Positions 12,401 to 28,078 of a stretch of DNA of 64,000 bases are shown one piece after another. How positions within the stretch are numbered: the stretch's first letter is position 1; every line of letters starts with the position of its first letter. The notes below the pieces were generated by a model. It did not search any database. It had not been told where the DNA came from and worked only from the letters and a program-made list of their open reading frames with translations. The DNA lies in NCBI GenBank assembly GCA_037447605.1, contig CM074810.1, positions 1 through 64,000 on the forward strand. The letters are read 5' to 3'. The DNA is from Zygnema circumcarinatum. Taxonomy: Eukaryota; Streptophyta; Zygnematophyceae; Zygnematales; Zygnemataceae. The position numbers were made by a program, and so were the translations under genes.

Positions 12401-15400
12401 TGAATAGGGAGAACGCTTAATTGACTCAAACTTTTTGTGCATACGGCGGACTCACTGTAGAGTGACGCTGAGAAATTTCGGTGCAAAAGAGTAAAAGACA
12501 AAAACGTTATGTATAACGGAGTGGACGTGTATAGGAACGCAACCTATTGCACGTGTCACAAAAACGTCCCTATCTGAATAGGGAGAACGCTTAATTGACT
12601 CAAACTTTTTGTGCATACGGCGGACTCACTGTAGAGTGACGCTGAGAAATTTCGGTGCAAAAGAGTAAAAGACAAAAAAGTTATGTATAACGGAGTGGAC
12701 ATGTATAGGAACGCAACTTATTGCACGTGTCACAAAAACGTCCATATCTGAATAGGGACAACGCTTAATTGACTCAAACTTTTTGTGCATACGGCGGACT
12801 CACTGTAAAGTGACGCTGAGAAATTTCGGTGCAAAAGAATAAAAGACAAAAAAGTTATGTATAACGGAGTGGACGTGTATAGGAACGCAACCTATTGCAC
12901 GTGTCACAAAAACGTCCATATCTGAATAGGGAGAACGCTTAATTGACTCAAACTTTTTGTGCATACGGCGGACTCACTAAAAAGTGACGCTGAGAAATTT
13001 CGGTGCAAAAGAATAAAAGACAAAAAAGTTATGTATAACGGAGTGGACGTGTATAGGAACGCAACTTATTGCACGTGTCACAAAAACGTCCATATTTGAA
13101 TAGGGACAACGCTTAATTGACTCAAACTTTTTGTGCATACGGCAAACTCACTGTAGAGTGACGCTGAGAAATTTCGGTGCAAAAGAATAAAAGACAAAAA
13201 AGTTATGTATAACGGAGTGGACGTGTATACGAACGCAGCCTATAGCATGTGTCACAAAAACGTCCATATTTGATACGGAGAAGCCAAATGGATCTAAATC
13301 ATCGTGCATACGATGGACACACACTTGACACACGTTGAGAAATTTCGGTGCACAAAAGTAAAAGAAAATAAAGTTATATATAACGGAGTGGACGTGTGTA
13401 GGACCGCAACCTATTGCACGTGTCACAAAAACGTCCATATCTGAATAGGGAGAACGACAAATCAATTCAATTTTTTTGTGCATACGGCGGACACACTGTA
13501 GCGTGACGCTCAGAAATTTCGGTGCAAAAAAGTAAAAGACAAAAAAGTAATTTATATCGGAGTGGACGTGTATAGGAACGCAACCTATTGCACGTGTCAC
13601 AAAAACGTCCATATCTGAATAGGGAGAACGCTTAATTGACTCAAACTTTTTGTGCATACGGCGGACTCACTGTAGAGTGACGCTGAGAAATTTCGGTGCA
13701 AAAGAGTAAAAGACAAAAAAGTTATGTATAACGGAGTGTACATGTATAGGAACGCAACTTATTGCACGTGTCGCAAAAACGTCCATATCTGAATAGGGAG
13801 AACGCTTAATGGACTCAAACTTTTTGTGCATACGGCGGACTCACTGTAGAGTGACGCTGAGAAATTTCGGTGCAAAAGAATAAAAGACAAAAAAGTTATG
13901 TATAACGGAGTGGACGTGTATAGGAACGCAACCTATTGCACGTGTCACAAAAACGTCCATATCTGATTAGGGAGAACGCTTAATTGACTCAAACTTTTTG
14001 TGCATACGGCGGACTCACTGTAGAGTGACGCTGAGAAATTTCGGTGCAAAAGAGTAAAAGACAAAAAAGTTATGTATAACGGAGTGGAGATGTATAGGAA
14101 GGCAACCTATTGCACGTGTCACAAAAACGTCCATATCTGAATAGGGAGAACGCTTAATTGACTCAAACTTTTTGTGCATACGGCGGACTCACTGTAGAGT
14201 GACGCTGAGAAATTTCGGTGCAAAAGAGTAAAAGACAAAAAAGTTATGTATAACGGAGTGGACGTGTATAGGAACGCAACCTATTGCACGTGTCACAAAA
14301 ACGTCCATATCTGAATAGGGACAACGCTTAATTGACTCAAACTTTTTGTGCATACGGCGGACTCACTGTAGAGTGACGCTGAGAAATTTCGGTGCAAAAG
14401 AGTAAAAGACAAAAAAGTTATGTATAACGGAGTGGACATGTATAGGAACGCAACTTATTGCACGTGTCACAAAAACGTCCATATCTGAATAGGGACAACG
14501 CTTAATTGACTCAAACTTTTTGTGCATACGGCGGACTCACTGTAGAGTGACGCTGAGAAATTTCGGTGCAAAAGAATAAAAGACAAAAAAGTTATGTATA
14601 ACGGAGTGGACGTGTATAGGAACGCAACTTATTGCACGTGTCACAAAAACGTCCATATCTGAATAGGGAGAACGCCAAATGGACTCAAACTTTTTGTGCA
14701 TACGGCGGACTCACTGTAGAGTGACGCTGAGAAATTTCGGTGCAAAAGAATAAAAGACACAAAAGTTATATATAACGGAGTGGACGTGTGTAGGAATGCA
14801 ACCTATTGCACGTGTCACAAAAACGTCCATATCGGAATACGGAGAAAGCCAAATGGACTCAAACTTTATTGTGCATACGACGGACACACACTTGACACAC
14901 GTTGAGAAATTTCGGTGCACAAAAGTAAAAGAAAATAAAGTTATAATTTCGGTGCAAAAGAATAAAAGACAAAAAAGTAATGTATAACGGAGTGGACGTG
15001 TATAGGAACGCAACCTATTGCACGTGTCACAAAAACGTCCATATCTGAATAGGGAGAACGCTTAATTGACTCAAACTTTTTGTGCATACGGCGGACTCAC
15101 TGTAGAGTGACGCTGAGAAATTTCGGTGCAAAAGAGTAAAAGACAAAAACGTTATGTATAACGGAGTGTACATGTATGGGAACGCAACTTATTGCACGTG
15201 TCACAAAAACGTCCATATCTGAATAGGGAGAACGCTTAATGGACTCAAACTTTTTGTGCATACGGCGGACTCACTGTAGAGTGACGCTGAGAAATTTCGG
15301 TGCAAAAGAATAAAAGACAAAAAAGTTAGGTATAACGGAGTGGACGTGTATAGGAACGCAACCTATTGCACGTGTCACAAAAACGTCCATATCTGAATAG

Positions 15401-16432
15401 GGAGAACGCTTAATTGACTCAAACTTTTTGTGCATACGGCGGACTCACTGTAAAGTGACGCTGAGAAATTTCGGTGCAAAAGAGTAAAAGACAAAAAAGT
15501 TATGTATAACGGAGTGGACGTGTATAGGAACGCAACCTATTGCACGTGTCACAAAAACGTCCATATCTGAATAGGGAGAACGCTTAATTGACTCAAACTT
15601 TTTGTGCATACGGCGGACTCACTGTAGAGTGACGCTGAGAAATTTCGGTGCAAAAGAGTAAAAGACAAAAAAGTTATGTATAACGGAGTGGACATGTATA
15701 GGAACGCAACTTATTGCACGTGTCACAAAAACGTCCATATCTGAATAGGGAGAACGCTTAATTGACTCAAACTTTTTGTGCATACGGCGGACTCACTGTA
15801 GAGTGACGCTGAGAAATTTCGGTGCAAAAGAATAAAAGACAAAAAAGTTATGTATAACGGAGTGGACGTGTATAGGAACGCAACCTATTGCACGTGTCAC
15901 AAAAACGTCCATATCTGAATAGGGAGATCGCTTAATTGACTCAAACTTTTTGTGCATACGGCGGACTCACTGTAGAGTGACGCTGAGAAATTTCGGTGCA
16001 AAAGAGTAAAAGACAAAAACGTTATGTATAACGGAGTGGACGTGTATAGGAACGCAACCTATTGCACGTGTCACAAAAACGTCCATATCTGAATAGGGAG
16101 AACGCTTAATTGACTCAAACTTTTTGTGCATACGGCGGACTCACTGTAGAGTGACGCTGAGAAATTTCGGTGCAAAAGAGTAAAAGACAAAAAAGTTATG
16201 TATAACGGAGTGGACGTGTATAGGAACGCAACCTATTGCACGTGTCACAAAAACGTCCATATCTGAATAGGGAGAACGCTTAATGACTAAAACTTTTTGT
16301 GCATACGGCGGACTCACTGTAAAGTGACGCTGAGAAATTTCGGTGCAAAAGAGTAAAAGACAAAAAAGTTACGTATAACGGAGTGGATGCGTATACGATC
16401 GCACCATTGCATGTGTCACAAAAATACATTTG
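9409..16432. repeat. Satellite array, 174-bp monomer (block 3)
   Basis: About 40 tandem copies of the 174-bp monomer. Most copies are nearly identical, but a few are divergent, at 10801-10960, 11205-11335 and the last one, which decays at 16380-16432. Larger segmental duplication is visible: the variant CACACACTTG at 9861 recurs at 13318 and the rare CTGATTAGG variant at 10506 recurs at 13963, both exactly 3,457 bp apart. A variant ACACAAAAGTTA at 11119 recurs at 14757 (3,638 bp). Unequal exchange of multi-monomer blocks is therefore superimposed on the monomer array. No gene is supported inside. Confidence 0.95.
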
Positions 16433-16795
16433 ATGGCCTCGCCATCGTGAGTTCAATGCGATTCCCGGTATCGGCCATCCATCTATCCAGCCATCCGTCC
16501 GGCCGGCCCTCCCCTGTGCCGAAAATAGTACAGTACAGTACAGGACGGACCCCGCCCTGCCGTACAGTACTGTACAGTGCCGTACGGCTTTTAGGACTGT
16601 ACGTACGTACACGGCGTGGCACAGCGCTACACCACCGGCACCGGCCGACCTGCCCCGACCTGACTCCGGCCGTACCGTACGAACCAGGGTTCAGAGGCGG
16701 CAAGCAGGCAAGCAAGCTGCTCACTTTTTTAGCGAGCGTGCTTGCGTGCGCGAGCAAGCGAGCGGCGCGGCTTGGCTTGGCGCGGCTCGGAAGCC
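16433..16795 (+). promoter_or_regulatory. Putative promoter and 5' UTR of UTP21
   Basis: A 363-bp GC-rich interval between the satellite end and the UTP21 start codon. It is dense in TACAG/CTGTA and CCGTAC/GTACGG words: TACAGTACAGTACAGG near 16530, CCGTACAGTACTGTACAG at 16560 and GTACGTACGTAC at 16600. Similar clusters precede other genes in the window. No clear TATA box. The transcription start cannot be placed. Confidence 0.45.
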
Positions 16796-19700
16796 ATGCC
16801 GATATTCCATCCCTTTCGGGCGCTGGGCTACATCACGGACGCCGCTCCGTTCAACGTGCAGCGGAGGGGCCGGGAAACCTTCGTCACGGTCAGCGTGGGC
16901 AAGGCCTGGCAGATCTACAATGTGAGACTGCCTTTCAAATTCTTGCCTTGCAGTCCGTGTGCTGTCAGGTAATGAATGTGTTTTGTAGAACCAGCAGCAT
17001 GTGGCTCAAATAATTTCTCATTTGTAGGTTTTTTTGGACGTGTTTGCTGTATGTCAGTGCCGGAAGGTACATGGGTCTGAGGGGTTCTAGTTTGTGCTGG
17101 TAAATGATAAGTATAGCATCTTTATCGTCAACTATGTGTTCAACTCCGTGTGTTGATGTCTAATGCAATTTTGGGTCGTGCCTTGGGCTGCGGGGAACAG
17201 TGCGCCAAGCTGACACTAGTATTCGTAGGTAAGACAAGTCGCCTGCCTCATGCATTAGTCTTTTTCGTCAATTTTCTCTGTAATGCTGGACTCCGTATTC
17301 TTCTTTTTTTTTGTTTGGGCTGTTTTTTTAGACCGACCGTTGGCTTCATGAGTTTGTGTATTTGTTGGCGGGTTTCGAAAAAAAAACCTCAATTCTGAAA
17401 GCACGCTGTTGCGATGGGACGGGTTTTCTAAAAAGAATGGTCTTCCATTATTCAGTGCGCGTTTAACCATCGCTTTCACTGTTCCCTGCAGGGCCACAAC
17501 TTGAAAAGAGGATAAGGGCACTCGCGTCATGGCGCGACTACACCTTCGCGGCGTATGGTCATAATATTGCAGTTTTCAACCGGGCTCATCAGGTTTGTTT
17601 CATGTTTTATCGGTTAGCATGCTTTTCAAGACCTACATTGCCGCCAAGTGATTGTGAATTGTGAATTTTGAATTCCACGTCAGGTATCCAATAGGCAGCC
17701 AAGGTGGGTGTGGATGTGACTTTCTAAGGATTAAAGAAAGGCCAAGGAATAAGTTGGGTGTCCACTAGTCTTCCTTAGTCATAACCCTTGCTACAAGAGC
17801 TTGCTATGAACTGCAATTTGAAAGAGGTGATTGTTTTTTTCTTAAACGGCAGGTGGCAACACTTTGTGGTCATACCGGGAAGGTGGTCCAATTAATGCAA
17901 TTTGGAGACCTGATTATTAGTGTTGGAGCGGATCGCCAAATTTTGATTTGGCCAGTTGAGGCGCATAAAGCAGACAGAAAGCCGATTGGAGAAATCACGC
18001 TTTCAGAAGGATTTGTGCCGACATGTATGATGCATCCCGACACATACCTCAACAAAGTATGCTTATCATCAACCTTATGGCTAATATTTTATTGAAAGTG
18101 GCACTCGAGATGTCAAGTGTTAGATGTATCAAATGACGTTAGATGTCTGAGTGTATGTCTGAGTAATTACTGAGTTTTGTTACTGTGACGCTTTTCAAGC
18201 ATGATCATTCGTTCGTGCTTGAAATTGGCTTTAGGAACAGAGCGGAATGTTGAAATAGAGCTGTTTCGCTTTTGCTGCAGATTTTGGTGGGCAGTGAAAA
18301 AGGGCAACTTCAGCTGTGGAACATACATTCCAATAAGTTGGTCCACGAATTCAAAGGATGGGGATCTGCCGTGCGGTGCTGCGCCTCCTCGCCTGCTCTG
18401 GACACGGTCGCTGTGGGCTGTGCAGACGGCAAAGTGCGCGTCCTCAACCTCAAGTACGATGAGACGCTGCTTACTCTCTCGCACGCGTCCGACGAACCCG
18501 TCACCGCGCTCTCATTCCGCTCCGGTGGGTCCCTCTCGAGCTCCATTCTTGAAAGAGCAGAAGTCGGAGAGTGGAAGGGGGGCGAGGAGGATAGAAGCTG
18601 AGGATGTTGGATGACTATCTCCAGCCCTGCACTTGCATGAAGGACAGGTCTATGTTTTCAGTGTGTAAGAGGGTTTTGACGGTATTTTTTGCTGCCCTGG
18701 GCGGGGTTTTTAGGAACCCAAAAGATGGCCAGCCACTGTTGGCAGCAGGCGGCTTGACAGGTGTGATCAGTCTTTGGAACTTAGAACAAAGAAAATTACA
18801 AACCGTGATAAATGATGCGCACGACGCGGCTATCATGTCGTTACACTTTTTCCCGCGGGAGCCTGTCCTCCTTTCCTCTTCAGCTGACAACTCAATCAAG
18901 GTATGCTCGTGGGAGAGGGTGAGGACGATGGGACACAGAAAGGAGAGTTTGACGGCAACAATCTGTAAGGAGAGGAACGAGTAGAGCACGGGGAAAGGCC
19001 AGCAGGCAGCAGAACAGGAGAGGAGAGGAGAAGAGGGGGACAGAGAGAATGAGAGGGGAGACAGAATGTATACGCTGTTTCCTCCAAATTCCAGGTTCAC
19101 AAGAGTGTGGAGCGTGGGGCCTGGTGACAGATGTGGATTTTCGACTCGGAGGATGGAGAGGCTCGGCTTCTCCGCTTTCGAAGTGGACACAGTTCGCCTC
19201 CAGCATGTGTCCGGTGCGTTCTTGTTTTTCTCCTCCTTGTCACCTTTTCCGGCTGATATTGTTCATTCTCTGACTATCGATTTGAAAACTAGTCCAAGTG
19301 TGTGGGGAACTTCATTTGGTATAGCAATATCGGCTGTTTGGTAGGTGGATAATGGCTTGTTCTTGCAGCCTGGTTTTGAGTGGATGATGGAATTCTGAGA
19401 AGTGTTCATGCTCGCAGATATTACGCTAAGGGCACGCATATTCTTTCCGCTGGTCAAGATCGTGCTTTCCGTGTGTTCTCTACAATTCAGGTGAGCCTTG
19501 AGTCTAGAGAGGCGGGAGGACGTCGAGAGGGAGAGGGAATGGGAGAGAATGGTGGATGGTAATGGATCGCAGATCACATCTCTGTGTTGAAGTTCCTTGT
19601 TCAATTCCGGGATGACGATGTGGACTTGTGGGAGAGTGATGCAGGACCAACAAAGCCGGGAACTCTCGCAACGTCATGTTGGAAAGCGAGCTATGCGACA

Positions 19701-22700
19701 CAGAGTGAAGGTAAGGAGCAGAGGAATATTCGAAAGTTCAGAACACCAAAGACATTGCAACCCTTATTCGTTTAATTCTGCTCTATTGTTGGTTTAAGTT
19801 GTTGTTTTGGGTTACTCTTTCCATTTTTGTGGAGAAAAAGGGCGAATGTGTCATGGTACTTTCGTAACAGTTCCCACACTTGGTGCTATGACGCAGGAGG
19901 AGGAGTTGAAATTGCCGCGAGTGGTTTCTTTCGCAGCAGGTAGTTGCTGACACTCTCATATATACTCTGTGCGGCGCATGTTAGTTTGGAACGCACTGTA
20001 TCTGAACTGATGCTGCGACAGAAATAACTGGAACTGATTGGACTTGTTTGGACTGATTTGCTAAACGTCCTTTGTGCTTCTGTCCTTCTTTCACCCAATT
20101 CTGTACAGCCCAGGTTGGATGAGGTTGCTAAAAGTGACTTGTGTGTGACGTCAGCGAGTGGTTTCTGTGCTGTGAACATGGGCGTCAAATGTTGGGACGT
20201 GTTGGGGCCTGCCTTGTGAACAGCTGAAATTCGTGAACGTGATTGGTGCAATGTGGTGACATGCCATGAGGGCGAATCATCCGCTTACACCTGGCGGCTC
20301 CAAAACTTCGTTATTGGAGAACATGTGCTGCGACCCCCTGGTGGCGAACCCTCTCCTATCAAAGTGAGGCCCCAAAAGCTTGAACTCCGTGTACGCCCCT
20401 GCTCTCGCATGTGAACTATCGTATGAACTTTCGCTTGTATTTGTTAACGACAGTGGGCGCCCTGTTTCCCTGGCCGTGAGGAAGGCCGGCAGAATCTTGG
20501 GAAGTGTTCAGCCGGAGTGGAATGATGATATATGTCTCCCGAATTTGGGATTGATTTGCTGAAATGATGGCGATAATTGCCTCAAACTTACTGACCACTC
20601 CGCGAACGGCATGAAAACCGTCCTATAGTCTGCTTTATCCTGATCCTTCTTTCGAGGGCAAAGCCAAGCTAGTTCAGAGTAAACCATAAATAACCCTATA
20701 ACCACAACAGCCCATGGTCTAAATAGTCTCTCCTCCGCTTCTGCTCTGTCCCTCTCTGCTCTGCTGCTCCTTTTTTTTTTTTTTTCTTTCTTTTTTCTGT
20801 GGTGATGAATGCAGGCCGTGGTTATCAGTGCCTGCGGAAATTTCGCAATTCTGGGAACTGCAGCTGGAAGAGTCGAACGGTTTAACATGCAGTCGGGATT
20901 GCACCGCGGATCGTATCAAGCGGCCAAGCAGCAATACTCGCCAGCTCATCAAGGCGCAGTTGTTGGCCTTGCCAGCGATTCAAGAAATCTGCATCTTTTC
21001 ACGGGGGGGTACGACGGGTTTGTTAAGGTTAGTTCAGAGCTTCAGTGCACAAGACTACAGCTCTATCGCAGACCTTAACATTGAGAAACTTAACAACTAA
21101 ACGGTTTTAACTTGAAGATAGTTTTTTGGCAGGTTTGGGACTTCAAGAAGGGCAAGCCAAAATTGAGCATAGACGTGGGGTCGCCTCTCGTGAAGATGAC
21201 GTATCACCGTGGAAATGGTGAGAACTCAGTTTTTCCGCGTCATCGCGATGAAGAATACTGAAGATGTTGCTCTGTATGGCAGAAATGGTCTTCCCATGTT
21301 TCCGAGCTATATTCATTGTTGCAGTGTCCAGATTTTCTTGGATTGATTGTTTGGGTTCTATACGTTTCTTTCCGGTCCATCGCAGGTCTCCTTGTGACGG
21401 CCTCCGACGATTGGCTGCTGCGCGTGTACGATGCGGTGGCCGGCCGGTTGGTCCGAAAGTTTGAAGGGCACGCGGACAGAATTACGGATCTATGCATCAG
21501 TCAGGACGGCCGTTGGCTCATTACAGCATCTATGGATTTTACGGTCCGAACATGGAACCTCGTCACAGCTCGCCAGCTGGACTGCATGCGATGTGATGTT
21601 GCGGTCACTGGACTGTCACTCTCTCCTGCAATGGACATGCTCGCAACAATCCATGTGAACAGAAATGGTATCTATCTCTGGTGAGTTCGCATCTCGTGTT
21701 TGGTGTTCCCTCGTCGACAGATTATGCGCTTGCGGGTGTCGTACTTGGCTTCGTCTGTCATTTCTTTTCAGAATTCAGGTCAGCAATCGTGTTCTGCTCG
21801 CCTTATGCACCTGCCTGCCTTTGGTCGCTAAATGCAGGGCCAACAAAGTGATGTATTCTGGACTTGAAGAGGGCGATGTGTTTGGAAGTGGAAAGGCAAC
21901 AGAAGCAGTTCCCCTGCCAACCATCTCCACTGGAGTGGCTGAGAACGACGAGGATAAAGATACCGCAGGCGTTGCATTTGTGGAGAGAGGCACTGATGAT
22001 ATGGCGGCAGGCGAAGGAGAGGGAGAGGAAAAAAACAGGGTGGGAAAAATGTTGGGAGGAGGGACGCAGCTGACTCCGGAGCTGATTTCATTGGCCATGT
22101 TGCCTCGCTCGCAATGGCAGAACCTCATCAATTTGGACATCATCAAAGTGAGCTTTTGGGATTTTCGGGCGGGTTTAAGTGCTTCTGTAATGTAGTAAAC
22201 ACTCTTTGGTGTAGTGTCTTCAGCCCTTTCATTGTGAAACCGCACAGGTGAGCATGCGCTAAACAAGACTTCGCTGTTTCAGGAACGGAACAAACCCATA
22301 GAACCGGTCAAGAAGCCCGACAAAGCACCTTTCTTTCTTCCTACTATACCCTCTCTGTCCGGAGATCTCCTGTTCGCCCCTACTACTCCAAATCAAGGGG
22401 ATTCAGAAGCTGACGATTCGCGGGCTGCTTCACGCGTCAAGAGGCATAGGCCTGCAGAATCCTTTAGATCTGAATTTTCGCGGCGTTTACATGAAGGGAC
22501 AGAGGCGAGAGATTGTAAGTGGCCCGCATTGAACACGTGTGAATGAGGCAGTGATGCACGTGCCCCTCTCTTCAGCCCCGCAGCAGATTGCAGTGCTGCA
22601 TGGGCCCAGTTCTAGGGGCACACATTAGTTCGGATGTCCACGTCCTGCTGCACCTCGTTTCATTGGGAATGCGGCTCGAGGGAGGCCGTACATTGTGTTC

Positions 22701-23376
22701 AACATCTAGTGCCGTGCATGTCAGAGTTGGGACATTGCTGTCAATTTCAGAATTGGACAATGTAGTATTTGTTTTTTTTTTCTTTTGGGCCCGCTTCACG
22801 CATGAGGGTACTGGACTGCGCTGTCGTTTTTCTTAAAAGCGTTAAACTGCCCTGAGGTGTGGTCTTGAGCTGAAGTATGCGCTGCCAAGTGCCACGCAGA
22901 CACGCAGTTGGTGGAGCTGCTCCGTGACATGTCGCCCTCCGCTGTTGACTTGGAGCTGCGCATGATGGAGATCATCAGTGACGTGGACTCGGCGGCGGAG
23001 GAGGATGTGCGGGAGGTGGAGATGCTGCTCCACTTTCTCGCTATGGAGACCGCTTCAAAAAGGAACTTTGAGCTCATTCAAGCAGTCACACACCGCAGTC
23101 TGACGGTGAGGAGTTACCCAATCCTTTTTCATCCCTCCAAAGTGCAAGAAACTGTGTAGTTTCTGGAATTTCCTGTAACCTAATGCATGTGGTGCATTGT
23201 GCGAATGTTTGCCATTTTGCGAGCAGATACATGGTGATGTCATATCTCGACACACGCGGTTGAAGGAGAAGGCGAAGGAGCTGCTTGATAAGCAGGCCGC
23301 CACGTGGAAGAGCCTGGATGACCTATTCCAGAACGTGAGGTGCATGGTCGGCTTCCTCGGCAACACGCGCCACTAG
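16796..23376 (+). CDS. UTP21: U3 snoRNP-associated WD40 protein Utp21 (WDR36 family), 18 exons
   Basis: Encodes a 924-residue ortholog of yeast Utp21/human WDR36, a tandem WD40 protein of the UtpB subcomplex of the small-subunit processome, needed for nucleolar 18S rRNA processing. Exons: 16796-16921, 17201-17228, 17492-17592, 17853-18056, 18281-18524, 18725-18900, 19131-19213, 19418-19490, 19645-19710, 19897-19939, 20224-20363, 20815-21027, 21133-21217, 21386-21680, 21838-22147, 22283-22514, 22900-23105, 23227-23376. All junctions are GT-AG and keep frame. The start MPIFHPFRALGYITDA matches the plant Utp21 amino terminus; an in-frame ATG at 16742 is less likely. Family signatures: HPDTYLNK, LQLWNIHSNKLVHEFKGWGS, ILSAGQDRAFR, SGHSSPP, VVISACGNFAILGTA, GHADRITDLCIS, then the carboxy-terminal Utp21 domain (APFFLPTIPSLSGDLLF, SQWQNLINLDIIK). 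Residues between the last repeat and that domain are acidic and Gly-rich. An AATAAA lies at 23500. Confidence 0.96.
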
Positions 23377-24964
23377 CCGCAACCTGTATTATTCTGTATG
23401 CGCGCGAAGTCCCTGGCTCAGGGCAGTCCCAGGCTCCATAAGGGCGTTCGGCCCGGTTCGCTTCGTATCCTTGTGTTGCTTTGGAATCGCGATTTTTGCA
23501 ATAAATGCGTAAAGCGCATGGAATGAATGATGCTGCTATGTACATGTTTGGGGAGGAGTGGCGCTGAGGTCATGCCTCGCAAGTCTCTGCAAGGGCGAAG
23601 TGTCTGCGCAGGTGCCTTTCGCGTGGCATTTTCACGAGTCGTGATTCATAGCTTGGGACTAACCATCAGGATCAAGTGGAGGACTTATAGTAAAAGCTTG
23701 GGGAGGTAGTCCCGCAAAAAGGAAAAAAATTGCACCAAAATGGTGCGTTGTCGTGTCGGCCTAGGCCTTAATTAATTTTTGAAGTACTCGTAATGACGCA
23801 CTCATGGGTTCGAGAGATGAAGCCGTACTTGGCGCAAGGCATCCTTGGAATGGAATCGCCCAGACCTTACGTGGAAGAAGCTTGAATTCGACCCTGTGAG
23901 CGTACGTGATGATAAATTGAACAACATGAAATCGAGTAGAAAATCTAAGCTGGAAATTTTCCAGATTCCTGATTCTCACGTTCAAAGGAGACGAATTACT
24001 TCGACGCCACGGTACGAAAGTTTCTGCAAAAGGCAAAATATAAGGTGGGTCGAGGTATCGCATGATACCGTTGAGCTTCACAGACCGTACACTAGTCTAG
24101 ACAATTGTCAATTGTCTAGTGGATATTTGAAATTGTAGTTGAACTGTTCAGCTGGTAATCGTGACAAAAACTAGTGAAACAAAAAAAAAACGAAGTACTT
24201 TCTCAATATTATTCATGACTTTGAGATGCTGGCTCCAAACAGCTTCAGAAATGAGACAACCCAAATGATTATTTTTCTTCTAATTCATATAGTCATGCTG
24301 CGGGTTGACTCTGGTCGCACGATATCGACGTCGCATAGAGATGAGCGACAGAAAAAACCATTGTGGAACGGTCACAAATGAGAACCAATACAAGTTGATG
24401 CGAGGAGCAAACCGTTGCCTTCCTTCCTGGGCCAACCAACCATCGCGGCAGGGCACGACTCAAAGAGCAGTCGGTCGCTGAGGGTCGCACTCCGAGGGAG
24501 GGCGGGCGGGAGGGCGGAGGGAAAGGGATGTTTAAGGGACTTGCGGGAATGGAGGAGTTGCGGCGATCCATGCTCTCCGTACGGAGGCGGCCGCCCGCCA
24601 TCGCGCGCACGCGAAGGCGGCGAGGCGGGACGGGACGGGACACGGAACGGCGCCGCATGGAACGCGACCAGCCTCGGTCCCCTCCCAGCCCGGCCCCGAG
24701 TCCCCAGAGTCCCCCGAGTCCCCCAAGTCCCCCAAGTCCCCTCCGGCGCAGGAAGGACGGACGGTACCGTACCGGACCGGACCGCAGTGCGGCGCTCTAT
24801 CGACTGCGGACGGCATCAGCGCTCAGTGGCTGCCCGCGCCGCGCCGCCCTCTGCCACCGCCACCTCAGAGAAGGAAGGAAGGGCCCCTCCTCTCCCCTCC
24901 GCTCGCGCCCGAAGGACGACTGGAAGCTTGCCAGGCTCCCGTCGTCCCGCCGCCGAGGAAGGGA
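23377..24964. other. Intergenic: UTP21 3' UTR, spacer and PRMT10 promoter/5' UTR
   Basis: No gene is supported. 23377-23520 is probable UTP21 3' UTR with AATAAA at 23500. 23740-24300 is AT-rich and holds a perfect palindrome (listed separately). A 106-codon minus-strand frame at 23761-24081 has no recognisable domain. 24480-24960 becomes very GC-rich, with CTCCGTACGGAGG near 24575 and GGTACCGTACCGG near 24765, and is the likely promoter and 5' UTR of PRMT10. Confidence 0.5.
24097..24119. repeat. Perfect 23-bp palindrome
   Basis: CTAGACAATTG and CAATTGTCTAG form 11-bp arms around a single T. It sits alone in AT-rich intergenic DNA between UTP21 and PRMT10 and could form a short hairpin or bind a dimeric protein. 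No transposon ends or target duplication are evident. Confidence 0.7.

Positions 24965-28078
<3,114 letters not shown>

Noticed and set aside
9409-16432. CRISPR-like array
   Set aside because: Repeats are 174 bp head-to-tail without unique spacers in a eukaryotic intron-rich contig; this is satellite DNA.
16742-16795. Upstream in-frame ATG extending UTP21 by 18 residues
   Set aside because: The extension is Arg/Ala-rich and composition-driven, whereas plant Utp21 proteins begin at the position of Met 16796.
18718-18724. Alternative acceptor TTTTTAG for UTP21 exon 6
   Set aside because: It puts the exon in the wrong phase; the acceptor CCAAAAG at 18724 restores the conserved DGQPLLAAGG.
23761-24081. 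106-codon minus-strand frame between UTP21 and PRMT10
   Set aside because: No recognisable motif, no splice partners, AT-rich spacer.
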